Below are positions 54,325-63,802 of a stretch of 64,000 nt of DNA, in pieces. Origin of the DNA: Streptomyces meridianus. Lineage in GTDB: Bacteria > Actinomycetota > Actinomycetes > Streptomycetales > Streptomycetaceae. A program made the translations under genes and the position numbers. The DNA lies in NCBI RefSeq assembly GCF_023703325.1, contig NZ_JAMQGM010000017.1, forward strand, positions 62,001 to 126,000, in the 5' to 3' direction. Each line of letters starts with the position of its first letter. The stretch's first letter is position 1. The notes under the pieces were generated by a model. The model saw nothing but the letters and a program-made list of their open reading frames with translations, did no database searches and was not told the origin of the DNA.

Positions 54325-55020
54325 TCAGGCCGCGAGGTCCTTCTGCCGTCGGCTCGTGGACACCTCGCCGCCCCGGCCGGGGTGCTCACCGCCCGGCGCT
54401 CCCGGCCCACCGGCCCGGGCCAGCGGAGCCGCCCAGGTACGGCCGATCACGTGCAGCAGCCGGGTGAGCAGGGCCATGGCGGGCGGGGCGAGCAGCAGGG
54501 CGACCGCCGTGCCGAGCGCGAACCCCCCGATGACGTCGGTCGGGTAGTGGACGCCCATGTAGACGCGGCAGAAGCCCTCGAGGAAGGCGAGCGCGATGCC
54601 CGCCAGGCCGAACCTGCGGTTGGCCACGAACAGCGCCACACCGATCGCCATGGCCATCGTCGAGTGGTCGCTGACGAACGAGTAGTCGTCCTTGCCGCTC
54701 ACCAGGACCTCGAGTCCGTGGTGGTCGAGGAAGGGCCTCGGTCGCTCGACGAAGCCGCGGATGGGGATGTTGACCACCACCGCGGTCAGGGCCGCCAGCG
54801 GGGCCCACACCACGGCGGCCACCGCCGGCACCGGGTCACGGCTGCTGCGGGCCCGCCACCAGCACACGAGGAGCAGCAGACCCAGGCCGGCCATGATCCC
54901 GTACTCGCCGACCCATTCCATGACCCGGTCGAACCAGTGGGGTGCGTCCACGGCGAGCCCGTTGATGTCGTAGAGCAGGTCGACGTCGGGGTTGGCCCCG
55001 GTGGTCTCGAGTCCAGGCAT
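54325..55020 (-). CDS. PAP2-superfamily phosphatase, membrane-bound
   Basis: 231 residues. The phosphatase motifs in order are FVERPRPF, VSDHSTMAM and FCRVYMGVHYPTDVIGG (usual SRX5HX3D, here CRVYMGVHYPTD). About five transmembrane helices. Acts on lipid or undecaprenyl-type phosphates at the membrane. ATG at 55020. Several GTTCC palindromes lie upstream. Confidence 0.9.
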   Translation of the reverse strand: MPGLETTGANPDVDLLYDINGLAVDAPHWFDRVMEWVGEYGIMAGLGLLLLVCWWRARSSRDPVPAVAAVVWAPLAALTAVVVNIPIRGFVERPRPFLDHHGLEVLVSGKDDYSFVSDHSTMAMAIGVALFVANRRFGLAGIALAFLEGFCRVYMGVHYPTDVIGGFALGTAVALLLAPPAMALLTRLLHVIGRTWAAPLARAGGPGAPGGEHPGRGGEVSTSRRQKDLAA

Positions 55021-55098
55021 GTCCCGCGGTCCCTTGTCTGTCGGTGTCCCCGTGCGGCGTGTCTGCTGCTGCCCCCTGCTGCCGAGCTGCTGCGTCCC

Positions 55099-55134
55099 CG
55101 TTCCAGGGAACGTCAGTTCCCCGGAACGCGTTCC
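55099..55134. repeat. cluster of three overlapping GTTCC/GGAAC palindromes
   Basis: CGTTCC-AG-GGAACG (55099-55112), GTTCC-CC-GGAAC (55116-55127) and the perfect 12-base GGAACGCGTTCC (55123-55134), 79 bases upstream of the PAP2 start. A likely operator array of unknown regulator. Confidence 0.7.
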
Positions 55135-55194
55135 GTCCTCCACCGAATGATCACGCAGACGTTATCGAAGGGTGATTCATCGCCGCAGCTCAGG

Positions 55195-55222
55195 GACGGA
55201 ACTCTCACCGAGAGTCCCCGTC
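55195..55222 (-). terminator. hairpin downstream of the NlpC/P60 hydrolase gene
   Basis: ACTCTC (55201-55206) with GAGAGT (55210-55215), closed by outer GACGG/CCGTC (55195-55199, 55218-55222). Confidence 0.55.
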
Positions 55223-55279
55223 AGGTTACAGCCCCTCACCGGTCGGCGCCGGGCGGGCGGGCGGGGGTTCGACGCGCCG

Positions 55280-56278
55280 TCAGGAGGCCCTCCGGTCCGG
55301 CAGCGCACGGGCGCCGTCCTCCGTCACCCGGGTTGCGCCGAAGTAGTCCGGGGTGTCGATCCTGTCGAACCGGATCACGGCGCCGGTGTACGGGGCATTG
55401 ATCATGTAACCACCTCCCACGTAGATCCCGACGTGGTGGATGGCCCGCGCGTCGGCGAGGTCGTCGGAGAAGAACACGAGGTCGCCCGGCATGAGTTCGT
55501 CGCGGGCGGGGTGCGGACCGGCGTTGTACTGGTCGTTCGCCACCCGCGGCAGCCCGATGCCCACGGACGCGTAGGCGGCCTTCGTCAGTCCGGAGCAGTC
55601 GAACCGGCCCCCGTGGTCCGCCGTACCGTTGCCGCCCCAGAGGTACGGCGTTCCCAGCTTCTGCTGCGCGTAGTAGATGGCGGCGGCGGCCTGGCGGGAC
55701 GGCGGGACCCGGCCGGCCGGTGCCTCGAAGCTCTTCGCCAGGGTCGTGATGGTCTTCACGTAGTTCTGTGTCTCGCGGTACGGCGGGACCCCGCCGTACT
55801 TGATCACCGCGTACGCGCCGGCGTTGTACGCCGCGAGCATGTTCGCCGTCGGGTCGCCCGGGGCGCCCTTCACGTACTTGGCCAGTTTGCAGTCGTAGGA
55901 GGCCGCCGAGGGGATGGCGTCGGCGGGGTCCCAGACGTCGCGGTCGCCGTCGCCGTCGCCGTCCACGCCGTGAGCGGCCCAGGTGCCGGGGATGAACTGG
56001 GCGATGCCCTGCGCCGCGGCTCCGCTCCGCGCCCGCGGGTTCCAGCCGCTCTCCTGGTACAGCTGCGCGGCCAGCAGCGGGGGGCTGATGGCGGAGCAGT
56101 GGTTGCCCCACTTGCTGACGAGGTCGCGGTAGGTGGCGGGCACGGCGTTCTTCGCCAGACCCACGGCGCCGCCGCCGAGCAGTCCGGCCGCCGCCGTGTA
56201 GGTGCCGACCACCAGCAGCCCGACGAAACAGGCCGCCAGGCCGAACGCGACGCCGGCCCCCAGCCAGACCTTGCGCAT
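55280..56278 (-). CDS. bifunctional peptidoglycan hydrolase: lytic transglycosylase + NlpC/P60
   Basis: 332 residues. An N-terminal signal anchor (VAFGLAACFVGLLVVGTYTA), then an SLT-type lytic transglycosylase domain (LLAAQLYQESGWNPRARSGA AAQGIAQFIPGTW; catalytic Glu in QESGW; MLAAYNAG) and a C-terminal NlpC/P60 peptidase (FDCSGLTKAAYASVGIGLPR with the catalytic Cys, HHVGIYVG with the His). Two activities that cut glycan and peptide. Such pairs are typical for conjugation machines (VirB1/TcpG-like), and it sits near a T4SS-like operon. ATG 56278. Confidence 0.9.
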   Translation of the reverse strand: MRKVWLGAGVAFGLAACFVGLLVVGTYTAAAGLLGGGAVGLAKNAVPATYRDLVSKWGNHCSAISPPLLAAQLYQESGWNPRARSGAAAQGIAQFIPGTWAAHGVDGDGDGDRDVWDPADAIPSAASYDCKLAKYVKGAPGDPTANMLAAYNAGAYAVIKYGGVPPYRETQNYVKTITTLAKSFEAPAGRVPPSRQAAAAIYYAQQKLGTPYLWGGNGTADHGGRFDCSGLTKAAYASVGIGLPRVANDQYNAGPHPARDELMPGDLVFFSDDLADARAIHHVGIYVGGGYMINAPYTGAVIRFDRIDTPDYFGATRVTEDGARALPDRRAS

Positions 56279-56446
56279 CCCCCTGCCCTCCACCCATCAC
56301 CCGGTCCGTTCAGCGGTGCTTCGGACGGTACAGGGACACCGGAGGGCGCGGCGACGGCGCACGGACGCCTGACGCGAAAACAAGACGTGTGCGGGGCCCG
56401 GTCCGGAGCGGAGGCGGCGTGCCTGCGGGACGGTCCCGGATGGGCC

Positions 56447-57709
56447 TCAGTCGTGACCGCCCCCGGGACGCCGGTGCTTGCCCTTGTGCGGCTTGTCCGC
56501 CGGGCCGCGGTCATCGTGGCCGGGGGTGGCGACGACGGCGGGCGCCTCTGCCGGAACCACCGGGTCGGCGCTCGGCTCGAGAGTCTCCGCAGCGGAGGAG
56601 GAGGACGGAGCCGGCTCAGCGAGCCGGGACGGGTCGCCGGCGGCGGGGCCGCCGTCAACGGCTCCGAACCACGACATGCCGATGACCGCCGCGGCGAGGA
56701 ACGACCCTGCCCCCGCGACGGTTCCGGTCAGCACCTTGTGCTCCCTCAAGTGGGCGCGGACGCGGTCGTGGATCTGCGGCTGCGGGACGGCGCGCCGGCG
56801 GCCGGTCGTGGGCGGGACGGTGGGTGCCGGCGGCGCGGACGGTCCGTGCGTCGTGTAAGCCGCACGGCCTCCGGTGCCCTGTCGCTGTCCGAAGCCGGGC
56901 ACGGCGTACGGGGCGGGGCCGGCGAACCAGTCGGCGGCCTCCTGCGCGGACGGACGGTCCTCCGGGCGCTTGGCGAGCATCCGCAGCAGGTACTCCTCGA
57001 AGGCCCCGGGCAGCTCGGGGCGGATCCGGGAGAGCGGCGTCGGAGCGGCGTCGACGTGCATGTACAGCACGGCCGTCGAGGTGTCGGCCTCGAACGGTGG
57101 GCGGCCGGCGAGCAGCTGGTACAGCACACAGCCGAGGGCGTACACGTCGGACGCCGGCCCGGCGGTCCGGCCGAGGGCGCGTTCGGGGGCCAGGTAGAGA
57201 CTGGTGCCGACGATCTGGCCGACGCCGGTGAGCGCCGCGGACTCGTCGTCCACGAACCGGGCGATGCCGAAGTCACCGATCTTGAGCGTTCCGTCCGCGT
57301 CCAGCATCAGGTTGCCCGGCTTGATGTCCCGGTGAACCACGCCCTGGCGGTGCGCAGCGGCCAGCCCGGCCGCCGCCTGCGCGGCGATGACGGCCACCCG
57401 CTGGGGGCTCATCGCCGGGCCGGACGCCTCCTGGGCCAGGCTGTTCCCCGCAACCAGTTCCATCACCAGGTAGAAGCGGTCGCCCCAGGAACCGAAGTCG
57501 AACACGGAGACCACGTGCGGATGGTTGAGCCGGGCCGCGGTCTGGGCCTCGAGCCGGAAGCGGGCACCCGCGTGTTCGTCCGCGTCATTGCCCAGCAGCA
57601 GCTTGACCGCCACCCGGCGGCCGAGCACCTCGTCCGAGGCACGCCAGACCTCGCCCATCCCGCCGCGGCCGATGGCCGCTTCCAACCGGTACCGATCAGC
57701 AACCAGCAC
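56447..57709 (-). CDS. Ser/Thr protein kinase, membrane-anchored
   Basis: 420 residues. Kinase motifs: GRGGMGEVWRA, VAVKLL, HRDIKPGNLMLD, DFGIARF, and APERALGR. One transmembrane helix around residues 335-355 (LTGTVAGAGSFLAAAVIGMS) and a short acidic/Pro extracellular tail, no PASTA repeats. Likely a signalling kinase with a short external sensor. Divergent from the T4SS-like operon and next to the PG hydrolase. Confidence 0.92.
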   Translation of the reverse strand: MLVADRYRLEAAIGRGGMGEVWRASDEVLGRRVAVKLLLGNDADEHAGARFRLEAQTAARLNHPHVVSVFDFGSWGDRFYLVMELVAGNSLAQEASGPAMSPQRVAVIAAQAAAGLAAAHRQGVVHRDIKPGNLMLDADGTLKIGDFGIARFVDDESAALTGVGQIVGTSLYLAPERALGRTAGPASDVYALGCVLYQLLAGRPPFEADTSTAVLYMHVDAAPTPLSRIRPELPGAFEEYLLRMLAKRPEDRPSAQEAADWFAGPAPYAVPGFGQRQGTGGRAAYTTHGPSAPPAPTVPPTTGRRRAVPQPQIHDRVRAHLREHKVLTGTVAGAGSFLAAAVIGMSWFGAVDGGPAAGDPSRLAEPAPSSSSAAETLEPSADPVVPAEAPAVVATPGHDDRGPADKPHKGKHRRPGGGHD

Positions 57710-58181
57710 CCGCGTACCGTCCTCGATTTTCGTTTCGCCGGCTCGATGTCCTGCGGCGCCGGAGACCTGGGCGTGTGGCCGCGTCAGGAGTTCGCCGCAG
57801 AGGGTTCAGCGTACAGTTTTTCGATGCCTCACCCGCACCCTGCGAGAAGTCCGGAAGCCCCCCACCGCGGGAACCGGCCCGTCGAGGGGGGCTCCTGACG
57901 TTCTGTCGGGTACACCGGGACGCGCCCCGGGCCGCCCGCACCCCCTGGCCGACGGCTCATTGCCCGATGTCACGCTCCGTGATACACAGAGTGACGATAC
58001 GCTTGCCGTCCGGAATCGGCTCTCTCCGGTCCGGAGGCCGCCTCGCCGGACCCACTCGGGATCGGCCAAGAAATGACACCAAGCCGACATGACATGCGGG
58101 CATCGTCGGAGAAGATAGGACCCGACCCGCGCCACGAGGCCGGGCCGAGATCAACTACCCCGTAGGGGCGGTGAGTTCCAT
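57710..58181. other. divergent control region between the kinase gene and the T4SS-like operon
   Basis: 472 bases, noticeably less GC-rich in places. Contains TCACG-CTC-CGTGA (57970-57982) followed by further GTGA-type words (GTGATACAC, GTGACGATAC), a possible binding cluster, and CCCC-GTA-GGGG just before the first gene. No supported gene seen. Confidence 0.5.
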
Positions 58182-58490
58182 ATGTTCCTGGCAGCCGACA
58201 AGGGCGACATCACCACCATCATCGGCGGCATCGCCCCGGACTGGGGGCCGTTCGGCACCCTGGGCAACGAGGCCCGCGTGATGGTCGAGGTCGTGATGGC
58301 CATTGCCATCCTGCTCTGCCTCGGTATCGCGATCTGGGGCGCGGCCAAGCAGCGGATCGGGGCCACGGCCCTGCGCGACACCTTCAGCGCCGAGCAGGGA
58401 AAGGGGCTGATCGTCGCCGGGCTGACCGGCGTCTTCATCATCGGATCGCTGGGCACACTGTTCACGATCGTCTATGGAATGGCGATCTGA
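58182..58490 (+). CDS. small membrane protein with two helices, pilin/VirB2-like
   Basis: 102 residues. Two hydrophobic helices (VMVEVVMAIAILLCLGIAIWGAA and LIVAGLTGVFIIGSLGTLFT) with a polar loop. Size and topology match T4SS pilin or VirB3-like subunits and the TrbC/VirB2 class, but there is no firm signature. First gene of the operon. Confidence 0.7.
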   Translation: MFLAADKGDITTIIGGIAPDWGPFGTLGNEARVMVEVVMAIAILLCLGIAIWGAAKQRIGATALRDTFSAEQGKGLIVAGLTGVFIIGSLGTLFTIVYGMAI

Positions 58491-58755
58491 CGGAACGTCC
58501 GTCCCGAGCACGGCGTGCCACACCTGCGTCCCCTCGCAGATGCGGCACGCGACCCGTCCCACCCGTCCGTCGTGCCCACCGGCTGAGGTTGCGTCCTTTG
58601 ATGTCCAGTCACCACACCGCGTCCACACGCGTTCGAGCACAGCTGTTGTCGGCCTGCGGCCACCACCACGACCGGACGGAGCGCCGGGCACGGAGAGCAC
58701 CGGCACCGGGGACAGCGGGGACGCCGACGGCCGAGCGCGAAGGAGCGGGGTCCGC

Positions 58756-59568
58756 ATGAGCAGCGGCGACGACTTCTACGGCGGCGACCGGACGCGCACC
58801 CGGCTGCCCGAGGGCGAGGGGACCGACACCTACGGGACCAAACGGCTGCCCTCACGGTCGTCCCGGGGGCTGATCACCGTCGTGTCCGTGGTGGTCCTGC
58901 TCGTCGCCGCGATCGCCTTCGCCAACCGCGGCAACGGCGGGGGAGGACCCGCGGACGACCCGGGCAGGAGCGGCGCCGGGGCGCCCACCGCACCCAGCGG
59001 CGAGACACCTGTGCGTGCCGGGGACGGCGACATCCCGTCGGGCTTCCCGAAGACGGAGCAGGGCGCGCAGAGCGCGGCGGCGAACTACGCGGTGGCGCTC
59101 GTCTCTGCGGACATCCTGAAAGCAGCGCAACGCAAAAAGATCGTGCGGCAGCTGTTCGTGAGCAGCAAGGTCGACGAACTCGACGCCAAATTCGACAAGG
59201 CCTACTCCAAGGACTTCCTGAGCAAGCTGGGCCTCGATGCGAACGGCAACGCGGCCGAGGGAATGACCTACATCGCTCGTACCGCTCCCATCGGCACCAA
59301 GGCAACGGCGTTCTCCCCCGCCTCCGCCACCGTAGAGGTGTGGTGCACCGGTGCCTTCGGCACGGCGGGGGTCAGGTCGACCAATCCTGTGGCAAATGAC
59401 TGGTTCACCATGACACTCCAACTCCGCTGGAGGGACGGGGACTGGAAGGTGGAGAGCTTCAAACAGGAAGAAGGCCCGGCCCCCGTGAACAGCGACCGCA
59501 AGGCTTCGAGCGCCGACGAAATCGCCAAGGCGGTCGAGGAGTACGGAGGCTTCACCTATGCGCGGTAA
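58756..59568 (+). CDS. VirB8/TcpC-like T4SS protein
   Basis: 270 residues. Cytoplasmic 45-residue charged tip, one helix (GLITVVSVVVLLVAAIAFAN), then a linker rich in Gly/Pro and an extracytoplasmic domain (AANYAVALVSADILKAAQR, YIARTAPIGTKATAFSPASA). This fits TcpC/VirB8 scaffold proteins of Gram-positive conjugation. ATG 58756. The last 11 bases overlap the next gene. Confidence 0.7.
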   Translation: MSSGDDFYGGDRTRTRLPEGEGTDTYGTKRLPSRSSRGLITVVSVVVLLVAAIAFANRGNGGGGPADDPGRSGAGAPTAPSGETPVRAGDGDIPSGFPKTEQGAQSAAANYAVALVSADILKAAQRKKIVRQLFVSSKVDELDAKFDKAYSKDFLSKLGLDANGNAAEGMTYIARTAPIGTKATAFSPASATVEVWCTGAFGTAGVRSTNPVANDWFTMTLQLRWRDGDWKVESFKQEEGPAPVNSDRKASSADEIAKAVEEYGGFTYAR

Positions 59569-60811
59569 GCCGTCCGTCCGCGCGCTCACCGCGGCAATCG
59601 GACTCATGGGGATGCAGGCGGCCAGTTTCGTGATCGCTCCACGCGCCCTTGCAGAGCCGAAAGATGACTGCGACCTGATTTTGGGCCAGGCGCGGGACTA
59701 CTGCGAGAGCGGGGACGGCGGCGGGGCACGACGCGCGCCCACCGACCCGCTGTCCGACACCCTCGACCCGCTCTCGTCCCTCGCCCGCGGCTGCGCCAAG
59801 GCCGCGGCCTGGACCGTCGACAACCTGTCGAAGGCCGTGGAGAAGACCTCCGACGTCGACTTCACCAACAAGGCATTCCTCACCCAGTACGCCGTCGTCT
59901 TCGCGGCCTCCACCGTGCTGACGCTCGTCCTCTGGCTGCTGGCGGTCGCCAAGCGCGCCGTGCGCGGCGTGCCGCTGACCGAGGCCATCAGCGAGGCCGT
60001 CGGGTTCCTCTGGCTGACCGTACTGGCGTCGGCGTTCACCCCGCTGATCCTGCACACCGTCGTCTCGGCGACCGACGCCGTCACCGAGGTCGTCGCGTCC
60101 GGCATCTCCGCGGACAACAACAAGTTCTTCGGCGCGTTCTCCGCAGCCCTGACCAAGGGCGACGACATCGGCGGCGGCCCGATCATGCTCATCGCGGTCA
60201 GCCTCGTCTCCGTCCTGGCCGCAGGAATCCTGGGCCTGGAACTGGTCATCCGGGCTGCGCTGCTCTACGTCGGCGCACTTCTCGGCGTCGTCGTCTACGC
60301 CGGCCTCGTGGACAAGAACATGTGGGGCCACGTCCGCCGCTGGGCAGGCATCATGATCGCGGTCATCCTGATCAAACCGGTGATCGTCATCGTGCTGGGT
60401 CTCGCCGGCGCGCTCTCCGCCTCCGACAAGGGGCCGAGCGCGTTCTCGGCCGTGGTCTCCGGGCTCTCGATCATCCTGCTGGCCATCTTCGCCAGCGCGA
60501 TGATCTACCGGTTCGTCCCCGGCTTCGGCGACGAGATCGCCGCCGGCCGCAGCGACCGGAAGCAGGCCACGGACGGCAGCCGGGCCGCCGCCGTCATCTC
60601 GTCCCCCGCCGCCCTCGTCAAACAGGGCATCAAGACGCACAGCAGTCGTGGTTCGGGCGACGACGGATCGTCCCACCGGCCGCCCCCCAAGCCTGCCAAC
60701 CCGGTCGCCGGAGGCGTCGCCGCGCACGGCTCGCGCGGCTCCTCCGGATCCGCCACCCCCGCGCCCCGCACCCGGAACACCGGCAACACCCGTGGAGGTG
60801 AGCAGGCTTGA
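59558..60811 (+). CDS. VirB6/TrbL-like polytopic T4SS membrane protein
   Basis: 417 residues. Signal-like N-terminus, then about seven hydrophobic helices in the middle (LTQYAVVFAASTVLTLVLWL, ILGLELVIRAALLYVGALLG, WAGIMIAVILIKPVIVIVLG) and a long disordered Ser/Gly/Pro tail. Matches the VirB6/TrbL layout. Overlaps the previous gene by 11 bases and the next by four. Confidence 0.75.
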   Translation: MRGKPSVRALTAAIGLMGMQAASFVIAPRALAEPKDDCDLILGQARDYCESGDGGGARRAPTDPLSDTLDPLSSLARGCAKAAAWTVDNLSKAVEKTSDVDFTNKAFLTQYAVVFAASTVLTLVLWLLAVAKRAVRGVPLTEAISEAVGFLWLTVLASAFTPLILHTVVSATDAVTEVVASGISADNNKFFGAFSAALTKGDDIGGGPIMLIAVSLVSVLAAGILGLELVIRAALLYVGALLGVVVYAGLVDKNMWGHVRRWAGIMIAVILIKPVIVIVLGLAGALSASDKGPSAFSAVVSGLSIILLAIFASAMIYRFVPGFGDEIAAGRSDRKQATDGSRAAAVISSPAALVKQGIKTHSSRGSGDDGSSHRPPPKPANPVAGGVAAHGSRGSSGSATPAPRTRNTGNTRGGEQA

Positions 60812-62352
60812 CGTCCTCGACGCCTGCGATCGCACCCCGCCGCACGTATCTGATCGGCCGGGCCCGGCCCGACGCGATCATCGGCAAGAACCGGGAGACC
60901 GGTGAAATCGCGCTCATCATCGTGGGCGCGTTCCTCGGCATGATGTGCGGCCTGCTCGTGCCCGTTCTGCCGCTGCGCATCGCCACCCTCGCCGGGTTCC
61001 CGATGCTGGCCCTGGCCGCGGTCTACGTGCCGTACAAGCAGCGCACCCTCTACAAGTGGTTCGAGATCAACCGCTCCTTCCGGCGCACCCTGCGCGCGGG
61101 CGCCACCTACCGCTCCGGTGCCCAGGAGGCCGGCACTCGGCTCGACGGGCGCGAGGTCGAGGTCGGACCGCCCCCGGGCATCGGCCGCATCGTCTGGCTC
61201 GCGGCCCCCTTCGGCCCGGACGAGATCGCCGTCCTGCTGCACGCCGACCGGCGCACGGTGACCGCGGCCATCGAGATCGAGGGTCCGGGCGTGGGCCTGC
61301 GCGACAGCGAGGACCAGGAGGCCCTGGTCGACCGGTTCGGCACGCTGCTCAAGCACGTGGCCAACGGCGACGGCTTCGTGACCCGACTGCAGATGCTGGC
61401 CCGCACCCTTCCCGCCGATCCCGACGCGCACGCCAAGGACGTCGAGCGTCGCGGCGACAGCAAGGCTCCCGGCTGGCTTCAGGACTCCTACGACCAGCTT
61501 CAGTCGATGGTGTCCACCTCGTCCGAGCAGCACCGGGCCTACCTGGTCGCCTGCATGCACCACACCCGCGAGCTGGCCTCGGAGGCGTACACCGTCGCGC
61601 GCGCCACGGGCGGCCGGGGCAAGGCCGACCGGGACGCGGGGCTGGCCGTCGTCATGGCCCGCGAGCTCACCGACATCTGCGCCCGGCTGGCCGAGGCCGA
61701 CATCCGCGTCCGCCAGCCACTCGGGCAGAGCCGGCTCGCCTCGCTCCTGCACTCGATGTACGACCCGGACCACCCCATCGACCACATCCAGGCCATGACC
61801 CGGCGCAACGCCTGGCCCGCCGAACTCGACGCCACCCAGCCCACGTACCTCCAGGCCAAGACCCGCGAGTCCACCACCCGCGCCCCGTGGTGCCACGCCA
61901 CGGCCTGGGTGAAGGAGTGGCCGATGACCCCGGTCGGCGTCAACTTCCTCGCCCCGCTGCTGGTCCACACCCCGGACGTGATCCGCACCGTCGCCGTCTG
62001 CATGGACCTCGAACCGACCGAGGTGGCCATCGAGCGGATGCTCACCGAGAAGACCAACGACGAGGCCGAGGCCAGCCGGGCGGCCAAGATGAACCGGACC
62101 GTCGACCCCCGCGACCTCGCCGCGCACGGCCGGCTCGACCAGCGCGGGGAGGACCTGGCCAGCGGCGCCGCGGGCGTCAACCTCGTCGGGTACATCACGG
62201 TCTCCTCCCGCTCCCCGGAGAAGCTGGCCCGCGACAAGCGGACCATCCGCGCCTCCGCCGGCAAGTCCTACCTGAAGCTGGAGTGGTGCGACCGCGAGCA
62301 CCACCGGGCCTTCGTGAACACGCTCCCGTTCGCGACGGGCATCCGCCGCTAG
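60808..62352 (+). CDS. SCO6880-family T4SS-associated membrane protein
   Basis: 514 residues. Two N-terminal helices (EIALIIVGAFLGMMCGLLVPV LPLRIATLAGFPMLALAAVY) as in PrgI/VirB3-like proteins, then a large cytoplasmic domain with TRRNAWPAELDATQPTYLQA and PVGVNFLAPLLVHTPDVIRT. In actinomycetes SCO6880-family proteins sit directly before a T4SS ATPase gene, as here. TTG start at 60808 overlaps the preceding stop. Confidence 0.8.
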   Translation: MTSSTPAIAPRRTYLIGRARPDAIIGKNRETGEIALIIVGAFLGMMCGLLVPVLPLRIATLAGFPMLALAAVYVPYKQRTLYKWFEINRSFRRTLRAGATYRSGAQEAGTRLDGREVEVGPPPGIGRIVWLAAPFGPDEIAVLLHADRRTVTAAIEIEGPGVGLRDSEDQEALVDRFGTLLKHVANGDGFVTRLQMLARTLPADPDAHAKDVERRGDSKAPGWLQDSYDQLQSMVSTSSEQHRAYLVACMHHTRELASEAYTVARATGGRGKADRDAGLAVVMARELTDICARLAEADIRVRQPLGQSRLASLLHSMYDPDHPIDHIQAMTRRNAWPAELDATQPTYLQAKTRESTTRAPWCHATAWVKEWPMTPVGVNFLAPLLVHTPDVIRTVAVCMDLEPTEVAIERMLTEKTNDEAEASRAAKMNRTVDPRDLAAHGRLDQRGEDLASGAAGVNLVGYITVSSRSPEKLARDKRTIRASAGKSYLKLEWCDREHHRAFVNTLPFATGIRR

Positions 62353-62373
62353 CCCGCCGCCAGGAGGCCCGTC

Positions 62374-63801
62374 ATGTCCGACCCGCTGTCCGCCCTCTCC
62401 GACGCGTTCACCGGCTTCCTCTTCGGGAAAGTGGAGACCACGCGCCTGCCCGTGCGCACCTCCACCGGCCAGGCCCAGGCCGTGTACCTGCCCACGGCCG
62501 CCCCCGGCCTCGGCGACTCCGGCGTGATCATCGGCCGCGAGGTCTACTCCGGAAAGGGCTACATCTACGACCCCTTCCAGCTCTACGGGCAGCAACTCCC
62601 GGCCCCGCACTGGCTGGTGCTCGGCGAGTCCGGCAACGGCAAGTCGGCGCTGGAGAAGACCTACGTTCTGCGCCAGCTGCGGTTCCGCGACCGCCAGGTC
62701 GTGGTGCTGGACGCTCAGGGCGAGGACGGCGTCGGCGAGTGGAACCTCATCGCCCAGGAGCTGGGGCTCACCCCGATCCGCCTCGACCCGGCGGCCGCAC
62801 TCAACGACGGCATCCGGCTCAACCCCCTCGACCCGTCGATCACCACCACCGGGCAGCTGGCTCTGCTGCGCACCATCATCGAGGTGGCGATCGGCCGCGG
62901 GCTCGACGAGCGGTCCGGCTTCGCCCTCAAGGTGGCGCATGCCTACGTCAACGAGTCCGTCACCGACCGGCAGCCGATCCTCACCGACATCGTCGAGCAG
63001 CTGCGCCATCCGAAGCCCGAGTCGGCCGAGGCCATGAACGTCGACCTGGACGACGTGCGGGCCTGGGGCCTCGACGTCGCCCTGGTCCTCGACCGCCTCG
63101 TGGACGGCGACCTGCGCGGCATGTTCGACGGGCCCACCACGGTAGGCATCGACCTGGACGCGCCGCTCATCGTCTTCGACCTGTCGCACATCGACCGCAA
63201 CTCGATCGCGATGCCGATCCTCATGGCGATCGTCGGCGTCTGGCTGGAGCACACCTGGATCCGGCCGGACCGCAAGAAGCGCATCTTCCTCGTCGAAGAG
63301 GCGTGGCACATCATCAACTCGCCCTTCGTGGCGCAGCTGTTCCAGCGTCTGCTGAAGTTCGGCCGCCGGCTCGGCCTGTCGTTCGTGGCCGTCGTCCACC
63401 ACCTGTCGGATGTCGTGGACGGGGCCGCGGCCCGTGAGGCGGCAGCCATCCTGAAGATGGCGTCGACCCGGACGATCTACGCGCAGAAGGCCGACGAGGC
63501 CCGGGCGACCGGACGCGTCCTGGGGCTCCCGCGCTGGGCCGTGGAGATCATTCCGACGCTCACCCCCGGAATCGCGGTGTGGGATGTCAACGGCAACGTC
63601 CAAGTGGTCAAACATTTGGTCACCGAGGCCGAGCGGCCGCTCGTCTACACCGACCGCGCCATGACGGAGTCGTCCCTCAGCGAGGAGGCGCTCGCGCTGG
63701 AACGGGCCGCAGAGGAGGAAGCCGAGGAACGTGCCGCCGCCGCGGTCGAGAAGCGCCTCGCCGACGAGGCGGCCGACACGTCCGAGTCCACGGTGGCCTG
63801 A
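62374..63801 (+). CDS. VirB4-type T4SS ATPase
   Basis: 475 residues. Walker A GESGNGKSALEK (about residue 85), Walker B region RIFLVEEAWHIINSPFVAQL, and FGRRLGLSFVAVVHHLSDV with the sensor-like region: the TraC/VirB4 ATPase core. The long N-terminal domain of VirB4 is missing; the preceding SCO6880-type protein may supply it. Ends with a charged Glu/Ala tail. Second ATP-binding gene before a coupling-protein-like start. Confidence 0.88.
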   Translation: MSDPLSALSDAFTGFLFGKVETTRLPVRTSTGQAQAVYLPTAAPGLGDSGVIIGREVYSGKGYIYDPFQLYGQQLPAPHWLVLGESGNGKSALEKTYVLRQLRFRDRQVVVLDAQGEDGVGEWNLIAQELGLTPIRLDPAAALNDGIRLNPLDPSITTTGQLALLRTIIEVAIGRGLDERSGFALKVAHAYVNESVTDRQPILTDIVEQLRHPKPESAEAMNVDLDDVRAWGLDVALVLDRLVDGDLRGMFDGPTTVGIDLDAPLIVFDLSHIDRNSIAMPILMAIVGVWLEHTWIRPDRKKRIFLVEEAWHIINSPFVAQLFQRLLKFGRRLGLSFVAVVHHLSDVVDGAAAREAAAILKMASTRTIYAQKADEARATGRVLGLPRWAVEIIPTLTPGIAVWDVNGNVQVVKHLVTEAERPLVYTDRAMTESSLSEEALALERAAEEEAEERAAAAVEKRLADEAADTSESTVA

Positions 63802-63802
63802 G

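Noticed and set aside
55020..56446. ydaO-type (c-di-AMP) riboswitch before the NlpC/P60 gene, as known for some Streptomyces wall hydrolases
   Set aside because: The 168-base gap upstream of the gene does not show the conserved riboswitch elements I can recognise.
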